A stretch of DNA of 64,000 nt from Trochalopteron elliotii. Taxonomy: Eukaryota > Chordata > Aves > Passeriformes > Leiothrichidae. Under the pieces are notes generated by a model, which saw only the letters and a list, made by a program, of their open reading frames with translations, ran no database searches and was not told the origin of the DNA. This document shows positions 11,400-23,540 of this stretch, in pieces. Numbering within the stretch: position 1 is the stretch's first letter; every line of letters begins with the position of its first letter. The stretch spans positions 788,916 to 852,915 of the forward strand of contig JANPWX010000332.1 of NCBI GenBank assembly GCA_024734555.1, written 5' to 3'. The position numbers and the translations under genes were made by a program.

Positions 11400-11640
11400 G
11401 AATATTCAAAATCATCCAATAACAACGGGTAACACACCACACCATTTTAATTAAGCTTGGTGTGCGCTGACCTTGAAATTGGATCAAAAGGTCTATTTAC
11501 TGACAACGTTGTAGCTAAATTCAACAATTGATTTTCACTAGTTGCTCTGCAAATGCCAATGAGCGGCTCTGTGTAATTTCAGTTGGCCACTGGAGACCCT
11601 TCAGAGGGGCCCTTCAGAGAGCCATAAATGTGCTTAAGTG
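11400..11640. other. candidate conserved non-coding element
   Basis: This stretch differs in texture from its neighbours. It has no low complexity, no CR1 words and retained CpGs. Homeodomain-type cores are present ('ttaatta' in 'ttttaattaagcttgg' near 11446), as is the near-palindrome 'tcaacaattgattttc' near 11521. Such texture is typical of vertebrate developmental enhancers. No alignment supports it here, so the call is an inference. Confidence 0.3.
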
Positions 11641-13429
11641 GGAAAAGATGGCCAAACATTTCTCTCTAAGTAGCACAGGGGAAGAGAAACGCTGATATCT
11701 TGATGTTGCATGCAGAGAATGTCAATAAAAAACCACTTTTTAGTGCCAATCATTCAGACCCACGAATCCTTCCACAAGAGTTAGTAGCACTGTGGCACTC
11801 ACAGAAGTTTTATTTCCAGTTTACTGCTGGGAAATTGAGGCACCAACCGAATAAATAACTTGTCAGGATCAAATGGAAACACCATCACATTGCAGAAATA
11901 TTGAAAGACTTTTAGTTTTTCCCTTTAACACATCAGACTTCAGCTTTTATGACCAAATATTCCCCTCTGCCATTGTAAATGCAAGTTAAGGCCACTGATG
12001 TCTAGGAGAGACATCAATTTAAATCTTGAGCAAACAAGATCAGAGTCAGCTTTAATCTCGTGGTTCTTTTATGTAATGCAGGATACATTCCTGCAGTTTG
12101 CTATCTTTTTCTTGTCTCAGCTGGGATATTATAACACACAGCAAATACTATTCCCCTTTCAAGTGGACATTAGTTGTGTTGACTGAGTGATTTTATCTTA
12201 CTCCTGATATATGTTTTCAGGAGGAAACCCTGTTTTTCAGGAAGGACAGAGGGTAGAAGTGATTCCCCCTGAAGAAATGATTTCTCTCCCTTTGACTCCC
12301 CAGAGTTTCCTGCAGTTTTGTGTTTACAGTGGCTGGGATGATGCTGCAGTTGTGTCAGAACCAGGACAATTGCATAATCCAACAAACTGAACAAAAACCA
12401 TCCCTCAGTGACAGCTGCCCACTAATAAGGAGGTTTCCCTCACAAGGCAGGGGAATAATCCAACCTTTATTACCCATGGCAGTAAGAAAAAGTGTGGCCC
12501 AGCTCTGCAAGTTTGGGTCATCAAAATAGGAGGAAAAATCTCACGCATTTCCCCAAAATAAAAATTCCTGCTAATGCAAGTGCAGAGAGTGCAGTCCTGC
12601 TGACTCATTCTTGGTGGGGTTTTTATTTTCACTTCAAAAATAACTTTAATGCTCAGTAGAGATTGACCTGCGTGAACCATGTTAAAAATTTCTTAAGTGC
12701 AGTGGAAGACAGGAATCCAGAGTGAAAAACAATTTTCCTTTAAAGTGGGATTTTCAGTGCATTTTACTGACTTTTAAGGCCCACAACCTTATGACCTCCA
12801 AGACATAATTTTCTCCAGCTGTTGCTAAAGTCAGAAACATTCCTTAGAAAATGAGTAGATTACTTAGCTGTTGGAAATATAAGTTGTGACACCTGTTTTC
12901 ATCAATGGTGAACCAAATTTGCACACACAGGCAGAATTTGGCATCCAGACACACTCAGGTTTTGTGGCTCATCAAACCTCTGGATGGGCCCAGTAGAGAG
13001 CTCACATTTTCTGTTAATTCACAGCACAAAAATTCAATCTCTTGAGTCCTTCATGTCCTGGGGTTCACCAGACAGAATGTAACCTTCAGCATAGTAAGCA
13101 CACATTTTGGTTAATTAAAAAGCCAGTGTCTTTCACCTTGTATTTTAGTATTTCTCTACTCTATCATCTTTATTATTATGAGGTTAATTTGAAAGATTAA
13201 GTAAAGATTCTGAAGGAAAAAAGCACAGAATTTAAAGACGATCAGAAGATAATTTTAAAAGCCTGTCTGTTTATTCAATTTTTCATCTGACCTTCAAGGC
13301 TTCTTAAGATCTCTGGAAACACAATCTTCCTTTTATGTGTCTGTGTTAATGCCAGGGATGTTCCCTGAATCCAGCACACCTGCAGGTATTTAATAGCAGG
13401 CTGCAGAGAAAGCTGCAGCTATAATACCC
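11641..13429. other. repeat-poor non-coding stretch
   Basis: AT-leaning DNA with short unrecognised frames only. No tandem repeat, CR1 piece or RNA-like structure stands out. Confidence 0.65.
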
Positions 13430-13600
13430 CTCAAAATCTGAAATTAAATCATTACAACTGCATGATCACCCTAATTAGGCACACCAATTTCAGTGCTGTT
13501 ACTTGAAGACTGCCAGACTTTCATTAAAAATGAAAGCTTTTTAACTGAAGTGGACCATAAAAACATCAAGCTATGAAGTTTTTAGTGGCATGGAGAAGTG
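13430..13600. other. candidate conserved non-coding element
   Basis: Complex AT-rich sequence with several homeobox-type cores ('cattacaactgcatgatca', 'cctaattagg') and a short hairpin (ctttcat / atgaaag, loop taaaa, near 13518). It has no repeat words. The cluster of TAAT-type sites suggests regulatory DNA, but this is inference only. Confidence 0.28.
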
Positions 13601-16600
13601 CACATACCTGCATTGCACACCCCAGTGTTTCTTCTTGGAAGACCCTTGATTTTCAGGTCATTTCTTAATGCCCACTTCATTTTGCCCACTCCTAAATGGC
13701 AATGAAATTTTAGAAACCATATTTAAAAGCATGAGAAGCCATATTCAAAATTTGCCTTTTTATTTTTTGAAATGCACACGGAAGTAACAAACTGCATTTG
13801 ATGTCTATACACCACAGATTTATTTTAACTGCATTTTACACACACAAGTGTTTGTGTATGTAAGGATGTATAAAGGTTTGTTTTCCTAACTGAACTTGGG
13901 CACAGGCAGCTCCAGCCTCCTGGCACACCCTGCTGGGAAGGCTTTTTAAGCTCCTCTGAGTCAGAATGTGTTTGCTTGTGCACAGCACTGGGTTAATGAG
14001 TGTGTGTGACATCTCCAGGAAAAGTCTCTCACAGAGAACTGTTCCAGCAAGAACAACAGACCCCAAGTCTCCCTGTGCCCACCTGAGAGCTCTGTGTTCA
14101 GGGCAGCATCAGGTTTTGAGATTTCTTCTCCCCATCATTTTCCCTCACAGGTTCTAGCATTAGAACCCTCTTGAAGGGCAATTCTGTTACATGAGAATTT
14201 GTCAGTGCAGGGGGTTTATTTTCACTCTGGCATTAATTTAATGCGAGTTTTGGTTAACTGAAATACCCCCAGCCCACGTTTGCCTTGGGCAGAGCACCTC
14301 AGCGGGTAACTTTTGGTGTTTATGCCAGGATTCACTGGAGTAATCCTTGAGGAAAACAAATCCCAGAGCCCAGTGCAAACAGGCTGAGTACTTGTGTGGC
14401 TTGTAGGGAGTCAGGAATCGCCTGTCACTGGATCTGAAGCCTCAACACTCCATGCAGATGACACCTCCACCCCCAGATCTGCAATTTCTTTCCTCTGAAG
14501 AGAGAACATTGTTTTCTTGATTGAAATTGCTGTTGTTATTTACATATGCCGGCAGAAACAAGGCACTGGGTGTGAAGTCAAGGTTTGGCAGTGCTGCTGT
14601 GACCATCTCTTGAGATGAATTTGCCTGTCCTGGCTCTGCTGGGATCAGCTTTCCCACCCACCATGTTCTGGAGCTGCCTCTCCCTTCCTCCCCCCAGCTC
14701 CTCAGCACAGAACGTGCTCTCACTCACTCAGCATCCTCTCAACAAGCTCCTCCTCAGAGCCTCCATGCACTGGGAATATCACAGAATATTGGGGTTTTCT
14801 CCCCTGAGATGCTCCTCTTTAATTTCTGTGCAGTTCCAGGCGCTTTTTTTTAACATTAATTTGCTTTGCACATCTCCTCTGGATCTGTTTTCAGCAGTTT
14901 CCATGGTGGGAATCAGCCTCATGCCCCATTCTGTGCATCCCCCAGAGCAAAGCTGAGCTGGCTCCTTCAGGGCCCAGAAGATGCCACAAGCACAGGCTCA
15001 GAGTGTGGCACACCAAACCCATGGATCCTTTCCAGCCTGGAGGATGTATTGATCCCATGGCTGGAAATCTGCTGATTTCTCCATGGAAAAGACCAGGAGG
15101 AGCAGCATTGCTCCTGCCCTGCTTCCCCCTGCCCAGGCAAAGCAGGAGGATGGAGGGGAGGAAGGACAAACGGGTGCTTTCCTCAGCTCACAGCACTCCT
15201 ACAAGCTTTTATCTGCCTTTATCTGCTTATTAATTGCAAGATGCATCTGTTTCACAGCTCTGCCCTCTGCTTTCCTGTGTTATCTGTATTGAAAACTCTC
15301 TAGAGATTGCCTTTTTCCCTGGGCTTGGCTAATGAATAATGGTTGTCAGTAGAAAGTCTGGAAAAGGAGACACTAAAAACAAAGTTTCTTCTGCTCTTCA
15401 ATTTGCTCTGTCAGCATCTCCAGATCTGAAAGCTTTGAAAGCTATCAACCCATTTTTTGGATCATTAGGCACTTTCAAAACAAAGCAATTACATTTTTCA
15501 CCAGAAGAGTGTTTTGGAGATTCCCACCTCTTAAATTATTTCACTTGCCTTGGCCCAGTGCTAGGCTGAAGGGACTATTCTATAGGAGTGGAATTTTCTG
15601 CAAAAAAAACCAGCTTTGAAATGTATTTCAAACAATTTTCCATTGTGTATTATCAGTTTGTCACACAATGGAGAAATCAGTACCTTCATCAGGAGCTGCA
15701 TTTCACAAGTGGGAGCTCTCCATTCTTTAATCTTTTCTTTTGAAACAGGAGGTCTGTTCAAACTCATGGATGTCACTCCATGTCACATGGAAAAATCCCT
15801 ATCTGTAAATCATAACCTCCCTGGGAGCCAAAATAAAAAGGAATTTAGACCAAATATATCCACAAGTAGGAAAGTTAAAACTGCCAAAAAAAAATAATCT
15901 GGCATTCCCAAACGGGCATCAATTAAACCACGAAAGGGAGAGTGAAAAGAGTTTGCATTTAATTATGTCTTGCATTGAAGTAACCCACTTTATCTTGAAG
16001 AAAGTGACCTGTTCACAGTTTGCACATAATCTTCAGTATTCCTCCTGTGCTCAGCTGGGTCTGATAAATGTGTCACTTGCTTGAACAGCACAGCACAGAT
16101 TTTGTGCAGAGTTTCTAGATGTCCTGCCTGGGTGAAATGGGGCAAAGCACCCTTTGCATTTCATTTTTGTTTTTTTGTTGTTAATAGAGGGGCAGCATGG
16201 GCATGAAGGGAAAAGGCAAAAGGAGATATTTTTCCAAAGTTTAACACTGATTATTTATTTGAGGGGAGATCAGACTCTGAGTTGAATTGGAAAACTTTGG
16301 AGAATTTTCCAGGCAAAAGTTTCTAGCTGTAGTAGGCAGAAATGTGATCATCAATTATGAGAACTGAGGAATAGAACAGGACAGAGAACTGTACACTTTC
16401 ACAGGCCCTGGCCTCCCAATTTACTGATGATCTTTATCCTCAGCAGATTTCTCAGGAAATCACTCTCCCTGTGCCATGGAGATGAGCTGACTCTCCAAAC
16501 ACAGAAGTGCACCAAACACTTAACAGCAATTACTGTGGAACTTTCAGATGTTTAAATCAAAGTCTGGTCAAACCTCATCAAGAAAAATCTCATCCCAAAT

Positions 16601-17069
16601 GAACTGAAATGAGCCAAGCGGTGGCGAGAGAAGCAATTTTCCAGCACTTGGAAGTGTCTGATACTGCTTTTTTTAGCTGCCTCTGAAAAGATTTTATCCT
16701 CAGTGATATTTTGTTTACTTCCCTCCTGCACGAATCATGCAGGCATTTCATTGTCTGTTTGGATGCACTTCTTCAGCAAGTTGTCAGACAAGTGTGGGTA
16801 CAAAATGATGGCCCAGGAGAGAGGCTATGCCTGGAAATGTCAAAGCCAGACACACAAGGAGATGCTTTCTCCTGGCATTGCCTTCATTAGAATTCCTATT
16901 CATGGAGATTCCCAAGTCCCAAATGTTAAGTAAGCATCTATTTAAGGGGCACTGGGGGTGTATCCTGAGCAGTTGAGTTTCTCCCAGCTGAGGTGTTTGT
17001 TATCCTTGTGGTGGCTCCAGTAATCCCCAACTCATGTGTCCAACCAGCTCAGGAACACAAAGTGCTGTA
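13601..17069. other. non-coding stretch
   Basis: No supported gene or transposon. 14450-15240 is GC-richer, with overlapping shadow frames on both strands (up to 113 codons) and no recognisable product. Small A-runs occur at 15601 and 15885. The phrase 'atatcacagaatattgggg' near 14777 resembles a CR1 octamer but is not followed by CR1 sequence. Confidence 0.6.
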
Positions 17070-17166
17070 AAGAGGGGTTTAAAACCCTCTTAGGGTTTAA
17101 AACCATCGAAAGAGGAGTTCAAAATCCTCTTAGGGTTTAAAACCCTTTAAAGAGGGGTTCAATTGC
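17070..17166. repeat. 40-bp palindrome-rich minisatellite, 2.4 copies
   Basis: Two full 40-bp units (17070-17109 and 17110-17149) and a 17-bp partial third. Each unit begins aagaggrgtt and contains 'cctcttagggtttaaaacc'. In unit one, aaaccct (17082-17088) pairs with agggttt (17092-17098) over a 3-base loop, so the array can fold into small hairpins. The single TTAGGG words within units are part of the unit and not a telomeric array. Confidence 0.9.
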
Positions 17167-17814
17167 AGAACAGACCCCACGTGGAGCTGCAGTTTGGGAA
17201 GCAGCTCCCTCCCCACCTCCTTCCCTCATGCTCCATTTGGGGGAAACATCCCTCCACTGATTTCTCCAGCGGCTGCCAAATGTTTTATTTCACAGACTCT
17301 GTGGTGCCCCAGGGTGCTACAGGGAAGAAAAAAACAGGGGAACTGGGGTAAAAACTCCCCTCTCTTCCCATTCCTTTTTACACACAGTCACATCATTTGA
17401 ATTGGTTTCATCCAGTCCTCAGCCTGAGTTTAGGACACGAGTGAGAAAAAGTGAGTTTAAGTCACATTTATTCCTCCTTGATCCCAGCCTGGCTTTAGGC
17501 CAGCCCAGTCATCTCCAAGGAGCTATTTTTAGGCTTTGCACCAGCTCATGTCTTGAAGCAGTTGACATGATAGGACAAATATTTTTAAGATCTCTCAAAA
17601 GAAAGTTATGCAGCTGCTTTACTAAGAAAGAGCAAACAAACCAAAGAGGCCCATAAATGACTTTCAGACAGTAATTTACACAGGGCCACTGGAGGGATTT
17701 GTGGAGGTGACTGCTGAAGGAATATAGATTTTTCTGTTCTGAATTGCTTGTTTTCCAAGTTGTGACAATATGCGTGGTTAGAAAATAGACCATAAATGGT
17801 AATGTTAGCCTGTT
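17167..17814. other. non-coding stretch
   Basis: Plain non-coding sequence. The 116-codon minus frame 17509-17859 runs into the neighbouring AT-rich patch and has no recognisable domain. Confidence 0.65.
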
Positions 17815-18020
17815 AAGGAAAAAAATAGGTAATAACATATTTAAATTATTAAATTTCATTTATTATTTTAATGCCACATTAATTATATGTTACGTTATAT
17901 TATAAATATATTTATTCTTTTAAAAACTTTTGAAATTAGGCAAAGAAATGTCTTTTAAATTCTTACATTTAAAGACTTTTTACAGTTTTAAAATCTTAAA
18001 TTCATCTTTTAAATTCACAG
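17815..18020. other. AT-rich patch, possible matrix attachment region
   Basis: About 200 bp made almost wholly of A and T, including 'attatatgttacgttatatt', 'aaatatatttattc' and repeated 'tcttttaaattc' words (near 17951 and 18007). Such tracts unwind easily and often act as scaffold attachment regions or are simply neutral AT-rich DNA. Function is inference. Confidence 0.45.
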
Positions 18021-21000
18021 CCAGGGCTTTCAAGATGCTGTTTTAAGTAGACATTCACAAGCATGGCAGCTGAAGCAACACACGAATCCCATCAGCTGAT
18101 TTCTGATGCCTCTAAAAACATAGACTGGATTAAAAACCACCTGCTGCCTTATGAAGTGAATAAAATAATCTAATTTTAGCACTAAAAATCAGCTGCTGGC
18201 TATACCCAGTGCTGCTGAGATTAAGATCCCTTGCAGCTCTTGGAGAAATCTTCCTCCAACTCAGCAAAACCTGTGTGTGTGAGAAAGACAATCAAGGGCT
18301 TGAGCAACATAAGCAGCTTGTCAGATAATGCTTTTTTATCTAGGAAGGTGTTGAGAAATCCACTTTAGGTGTGTGCAACCTTGAGATTTCTGATAGGTGT
18401 AAAATTAGGCACATCCCCTTAGGAAGTGGAGCTACAACCCGTGATAACTTTTCCAGAAGTCGCAGAGGGCTGGATGCTCCTTGTAATTTGCCACTGGATC
18501 CATCCTATTTTCTGGCCAAATCCATGGAAACCTGTGCAGGTTCAGCTCCAGCTGAGCCTGGATTTCATTGTCAAGTGCACCAAAACCATGCAGATTTGGG
18601 ACACCCCACAAAGCCCAGTGGTTGGCACAGAAGTGGCAGATGGACTTCCAGACAGATAAATTTTAGGTGAGACAAAAGGAATACAAACCAGATGTCTCCA
18701 TGGAGCTGAACTCATTCCACCCATGGGAAGAGATTTTGGGGTCGTGGGTGGCACTTCTCAGGAATCACCAGGACCTTGTGCAGCAGCATCCTGCAGCTCC
18801 ATAAAAGCTGATCATGCTCACATCTTTGAGAAGTGTGGATTCACAGTCTCCACTTCTCAAGAAAAAGTCATGGAGGCAGAGAGGTGGAAAATGGCAGCTA
18901 AAATGAGCAAGGGGAAGAAGTTGTTTTCAAGAGAATGAAAAAAAAAATACCTTCAGTTTGGAGAGGAGAGTAATTAAAGTAACTGCAGAGCTGCAGAGGT
19001 GAATCAAAGTAACTGCACAGCAGTGGACAAATGGAACTGGCTGCCCCAGGCACTTGTGGGCATTCACAGGATGACAAAAGGAGCAGATAAATTCCTGCAG
19101 AGCAGGTGTTTGTTTGCACAGCTGGAGGACCAGGTAGAGACATCCTAAATACAGCAACTGGGAGAGCCAGGGATAGAGAGGGAATGGGCCTCTCTAGAGG
19201 ATAGAGGATGTGACCATTTTCTGTGCTCTTCCTAAATATCAGCTCCTGCTGTCTCTGATGGATAGAGAGCACTGGGACGTTTATGGATCCAGAAGAACAT
19301 TTCCCACACTTTCTTACACTATTGTTCATATTTTGAAGTTGGACGTTCAGAGCCATATAGCCACCAAAAATTTGAAATCATTAAATGACTGTCTACACTT
19401 TTCAATTCTTCAGATAAATAATGGTACCAGAAGGAAACTGTTTCACTTAATGATTTGTTTATTCTTTCATCACTCATGTACATCTGGCCAGTATTATGAC
19501 AGCTTTCAGTTCTATATTGCTGTTTCCATCTTACTCCTGATTGATTTATTCATCTTTGCCAGTACATAAAGAATGGATTTGCAAAGCTGCTCATTTTTTC
19601 CAGTTTGTCAGGTGTCAGTCCAGCACTAACAATCTGATTTAAAGCACAGTGCAGCCAATTGACATTTCAACCCTCATTAATACTGCTTAGGAGAGAAGCT
19701 GAAAATTTGAATGGCTGCTCTCATCTTCTCTGTTCCAGCCCATAAACAACATTAAGAGAAATCCTTTTCTTCCAAACTCCTCACTCCAATTGTTTCCAGA
19801 ATTTTGTTGTTGTTGTTGTTGGTTAATCTGAACAAAAACTCACCGTTTTAACAGCAAAGTGGTGGCCTCTACCTGGGGTCCAGTGCTCAGAGTGCCAAGT
19901 CAGGGTCTCTGAACAGCTTTTGGATGAGCAGCTGCTTTCTCATCACCCACCAAACCACATCAGGAGACAGAGCCTTCCAGAGGAGAAAAGAGTGCTGTGA
20001 GCTGCTGCCAAGGCACATTTCCCCTGCCCTGGGCCACCTCTGGCTGCTGTGAGCTGGACCCCATCCCCCAGCTGGTCAGTGGGACCCCACAGCTCCCAGC
20101 TCAGAGCCCCAGCACCAACTCCCTGCTCATTTAAAGCACCATCTGACAGGGATATTTCCTCATTTCTAATTCTCTGCCTTGCCCAGCAGCAGTGCAGGCA
20201 CAGTCTCAAACAGCAGCAAGGCTCTGGGGCTGTGCCTGCAGACCATGGACAGCTTTTTGGTGGGCAAGAATAAACAACAACATTTACCTCATATCTTCAT
20301 GTGGAGATCCATCAAGATCTCTTCCCTCAGCACCCTCATTCTGATTTTTGATGCATCACAGCCCCTCTCACAATTTCTTCAGGGCTGCCCTCAGTCCATC
20401 GACCCTTCACCGTGGTTTTCTCTAACCATAAAAAACTGTGAAGTTTTCAAGGGATTTTGTTCAAATGGATTTTCTAAACAGCCAAAATTCCTCCCTGCAC
20501 ATGTGTGTGTCTCCATTAATTTATATTGAGCTTCCTACAGCTCAACGTTTACTACTGGTTATGAGCTGGTACAATGGATTTATATTATTTAAATCCAGTA
20601 AGTTGTGTGGAAAATTTGCCTGAAGCCCAGTGTTTGTACCCCTAATTTTCAGAGATAAGAATGGGAGAACCATTGGATTTTCTATCCCAGAGGAGATAAA
20701 AACCTGAAGCTCTTGAGCCTTTGTGCTTTAGAGCCCAGAGAATGGATGAGAACTGCTGCCAGCTCTGCACTGTCACAGCTCCCTCTGAAAGAAAAATGTC
20801 CTAAAACAAGTCCTGATTCCAGGTGAGGACAGTATGGGCTGTGCCACACAACCAAGCAGATCTGGCTCCATCCATGTGTGATTGGAATTCATTAGGGTAT
20901 TTGAAGAGTATCTGGAATGGTTCATTGTTATTTCTGCTTTTCACACATTTCTGTCACATTCGTTCCCATGACAAAAAAAGGGTTTTTTTGAAAAATGATG

Positions 21001-23389
21001 TGGCAGATGTAGCCTGTCTGAGATTTGATGGCTCTTGAACAGAAATGTAGTCAGGGATCTGCAGGCAGGATTGCACTGAAGAGCTGCCTCCAAAAACTCT
21101 CCTTCTCAGTCTGTAATGAATTCACATCCAGAGTCCTCATATTGTTGTGAATTAATACTCTCTAAATGAGGCTGAGATAAATCAGAGCCCATCTGCCTGG
21201 CAGAGGAGAGGGAAAAATAGCAAAGGAGAGGTCAGGCAGAGGAGAGAGCCAGTGGCCACTGCAGCCTCCCAGCTTGGGACAGGTCACTGCCAGAGACACT
21301 GGCCTGAGCTTTGCTGACCCACAGAGCAGTTCCAGAAACAGCCTGGAAGATAATTTGGGCACACAAAGAGGGAGATGCTTTTTGGGATTCCCACATTCAC
21401 CAGCCAGCCCATCCTGGCTTTCTCACTTTCTCTCTTCCTCCTCCTTGTCCATTCTTTGTTTCTGATGCTATAAGATTCTCCTGAAGATTCTCCTGTGCAG
21501 ATCCTCCAGTCTGTCCTTTCAGTTCCTGGCCCAAAATACTGTGGAGTGTGTGGAGCTGAAGAATGCCAGAGCCCAAACCTCTCACTGCTACCAACAGCTC
21601 TTGGAAACATTTTGCATCCATTCAGATGAGTGCAAAATCTGGTTAAAGCCACACCACAAAATAAAGAATGACTGAAAAAAAAAAGAAATTTAAACCCCAA
21701 ACCCAAATAGACGAAGCTAAATTCAGAAAGATGGAAACAGATTCTTACTCCAGGCTTTATTACCAGGCTGCTGTGCACAAGTGCACTCTTTGGAAAGGCA
21801 GGAGCCAGCAGCAAGATACTCAGTGAACTCTCCCATTCACCACAGACATGGGGGGATTTTTTCCAATTTTATATTTCTATCATTTTTGCAATGTGCATCT
21901 GCACAGCAAGGGCCCTCTCTTTCCAGATGGCATCTTGCCTGCTTCACTCTGGCTTCCATCTGGAAGAATTGTTTTGCATCTGCCTCCAAAACTGGAGCCA
22001 GCTCTGCTCCAGTTATCAGTCAGTAACATGAAAGAGGGAGGTAGTTCATGCTCTCTTAGTTGAGGATCAGTGCTATGATCCTCCAGCTTTCAGAAGGATT
22101 AATCTTAGAGATAAATTCTTTGCTATATCCTTTCCCCCACAGAGCTGCTTGGAGCAAAACCCTGGCCTGACTTTGGTGGTGCTCCTGGAGCAGAGCTGGG
22201 TGGAACCAGTGCAGGAAAAATGCATTCACTGGATCTGTGACATTTAGGATTGCCCTGCTGGTGTTTAATTCCAGACACCTGAAGCTAAATCCTGACAGAG
22301 TGAGGGTGGAAGCAATAAAAAATATTGTAAAGCACCTCTGCATCAAAGTATTGCCCTCACCTAAGACTGAAAGGAGAAGTTGAATCAAAACGAGTCCTCC
22401 AGTCAGGGGAGAGAGACAGATATCTGGCTCTTATCTTAGGGTGGGGAGAATCACAGACAATCCTGCTAAACTAGCTGTCAAACCTGCCTAAAATCAGATT
22501 ATAGGAACCCCAGCCCAAGATGTGTCTTGATCACAGCTCAAAGAAGGCTGAAGCTGTTAAAACTGATTTTCTAGACATTAGAGCCTTTCTGTGTGACAGC
22601 GCTGGGGATGACAGATGTCACCCAGACATCACACCCAGTACCCATTTCAGCTGTAGCATTTCGAGTTTCAAGCACAAGTGTTCCACTCTCTGCTAACAAG
22701 TTACAGAGCAATTATCCCACGGGATACACAAGAATGGCTGTGTTAACCTTGTCCTTGGGATGCCACGGGGGAAAGTCTCTCCTTGCAGCCTGTTGTAGCC
22801 TCTGAGGCCCCCTCCTGTGACAGGGATGATGGCAGAGACAGAGGAAATCTTCCTGCTGACACGTGTGGGCCCACTGTCTGCTAAACACACTGGTTGTGTT
22901 CGGTGTAAGGATAAACTTTGACTAATTAAGGCTTGTAAACTATCAGCCACAGATGGCACCAGTTTTAATGTCTCCTTGCCTGAGTCTGCATATGGCTGGG
23001 GGAACAGGAGCCAAACCCCACCCGAAAACTCCCATCAACAATCATCAGGGACCTGAAGCAGCTCTTTGGAAAGAGTTGGGGTTCATCATTAATTTCTGGT
23101 GTCCCCATGAATTTAAAAACATGTGTGTCCTGTAACGTTTCAGTTTTTGCATTTCCTTTTCTACTTTATTCTTTCTGAATACTCCCATAGCAAAACTTTT
23201 GTGTTAAGACACAATTTGGAAGTTCAACAGACATTATTTCTTTGTTTTCCATTTATTTTGAAGTTATTTTTGGTATCAGCGTCTTACCTGATGACACTAT
23301 TTATTTTCCCTGCAAGATAGAGTTTGCCTTTCGCATTTTGGAAAAATATGTGTACTGGATTAACCTTCAGAAACCAATAAATGAGAAAG
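18021..23389. other. repeat-poor non-coding stretch
   Basis: Five kilobases with no CR1 copy recognised. (TTG)6 lies at 19804-19821, and an A-rich run (a10 type) near 21676. 19900-20250 and 21160-21350 are GC-richer with shadow frames on both strands. The 176-codon minus frame 21284-21814 and 152-codon minus frame 18898-19356 have no recognisable motifs. Their clusters of Phe, Cys and Leu come from translated pyrimidine-rich DNA. No gene is called. Confidence 0.6.
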
Positions 23390-23540
23390 TGGGACAATTT
23401 TGGCTGGGCTGAAAATGCAAATGAGCAACAAAACCACTGATTGTTACAAAAATGGCGGGGGAGGAAACCTGCATATTCACCTTAATAAAATCTGTGAAGG
23501 AGAATTACAAAATATGCATCTGTCCATAGTGTCATATTTA
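23390..23540. other. candidate regulatory element with octamer and SOX-type sites
   Basis: ATGCAAAT (POU octamer) lies at 23415-23422 and ATTGTT (SOX-type core) at 23440-23445, with another tgcatattc and atatgcat motif downstream (about 23471 and 23513). The stretch is free of repeats. Octamer and SOX motifs also occur by chance in AT-rich DNA, so this is only a candidate. Confidence 0.25.

Noticed and set aside
14770..14800. CR1-like phrase atatcacagaatattgggg
   Set aside because: Not followed by CR1 sequence; a chance resemblance is enough.
17070..17166. Interstitial telomere repeat (TTAGGG words)
   Set aside because: Only one TTAGGG per 40-bp unit, not tandem hexamers.
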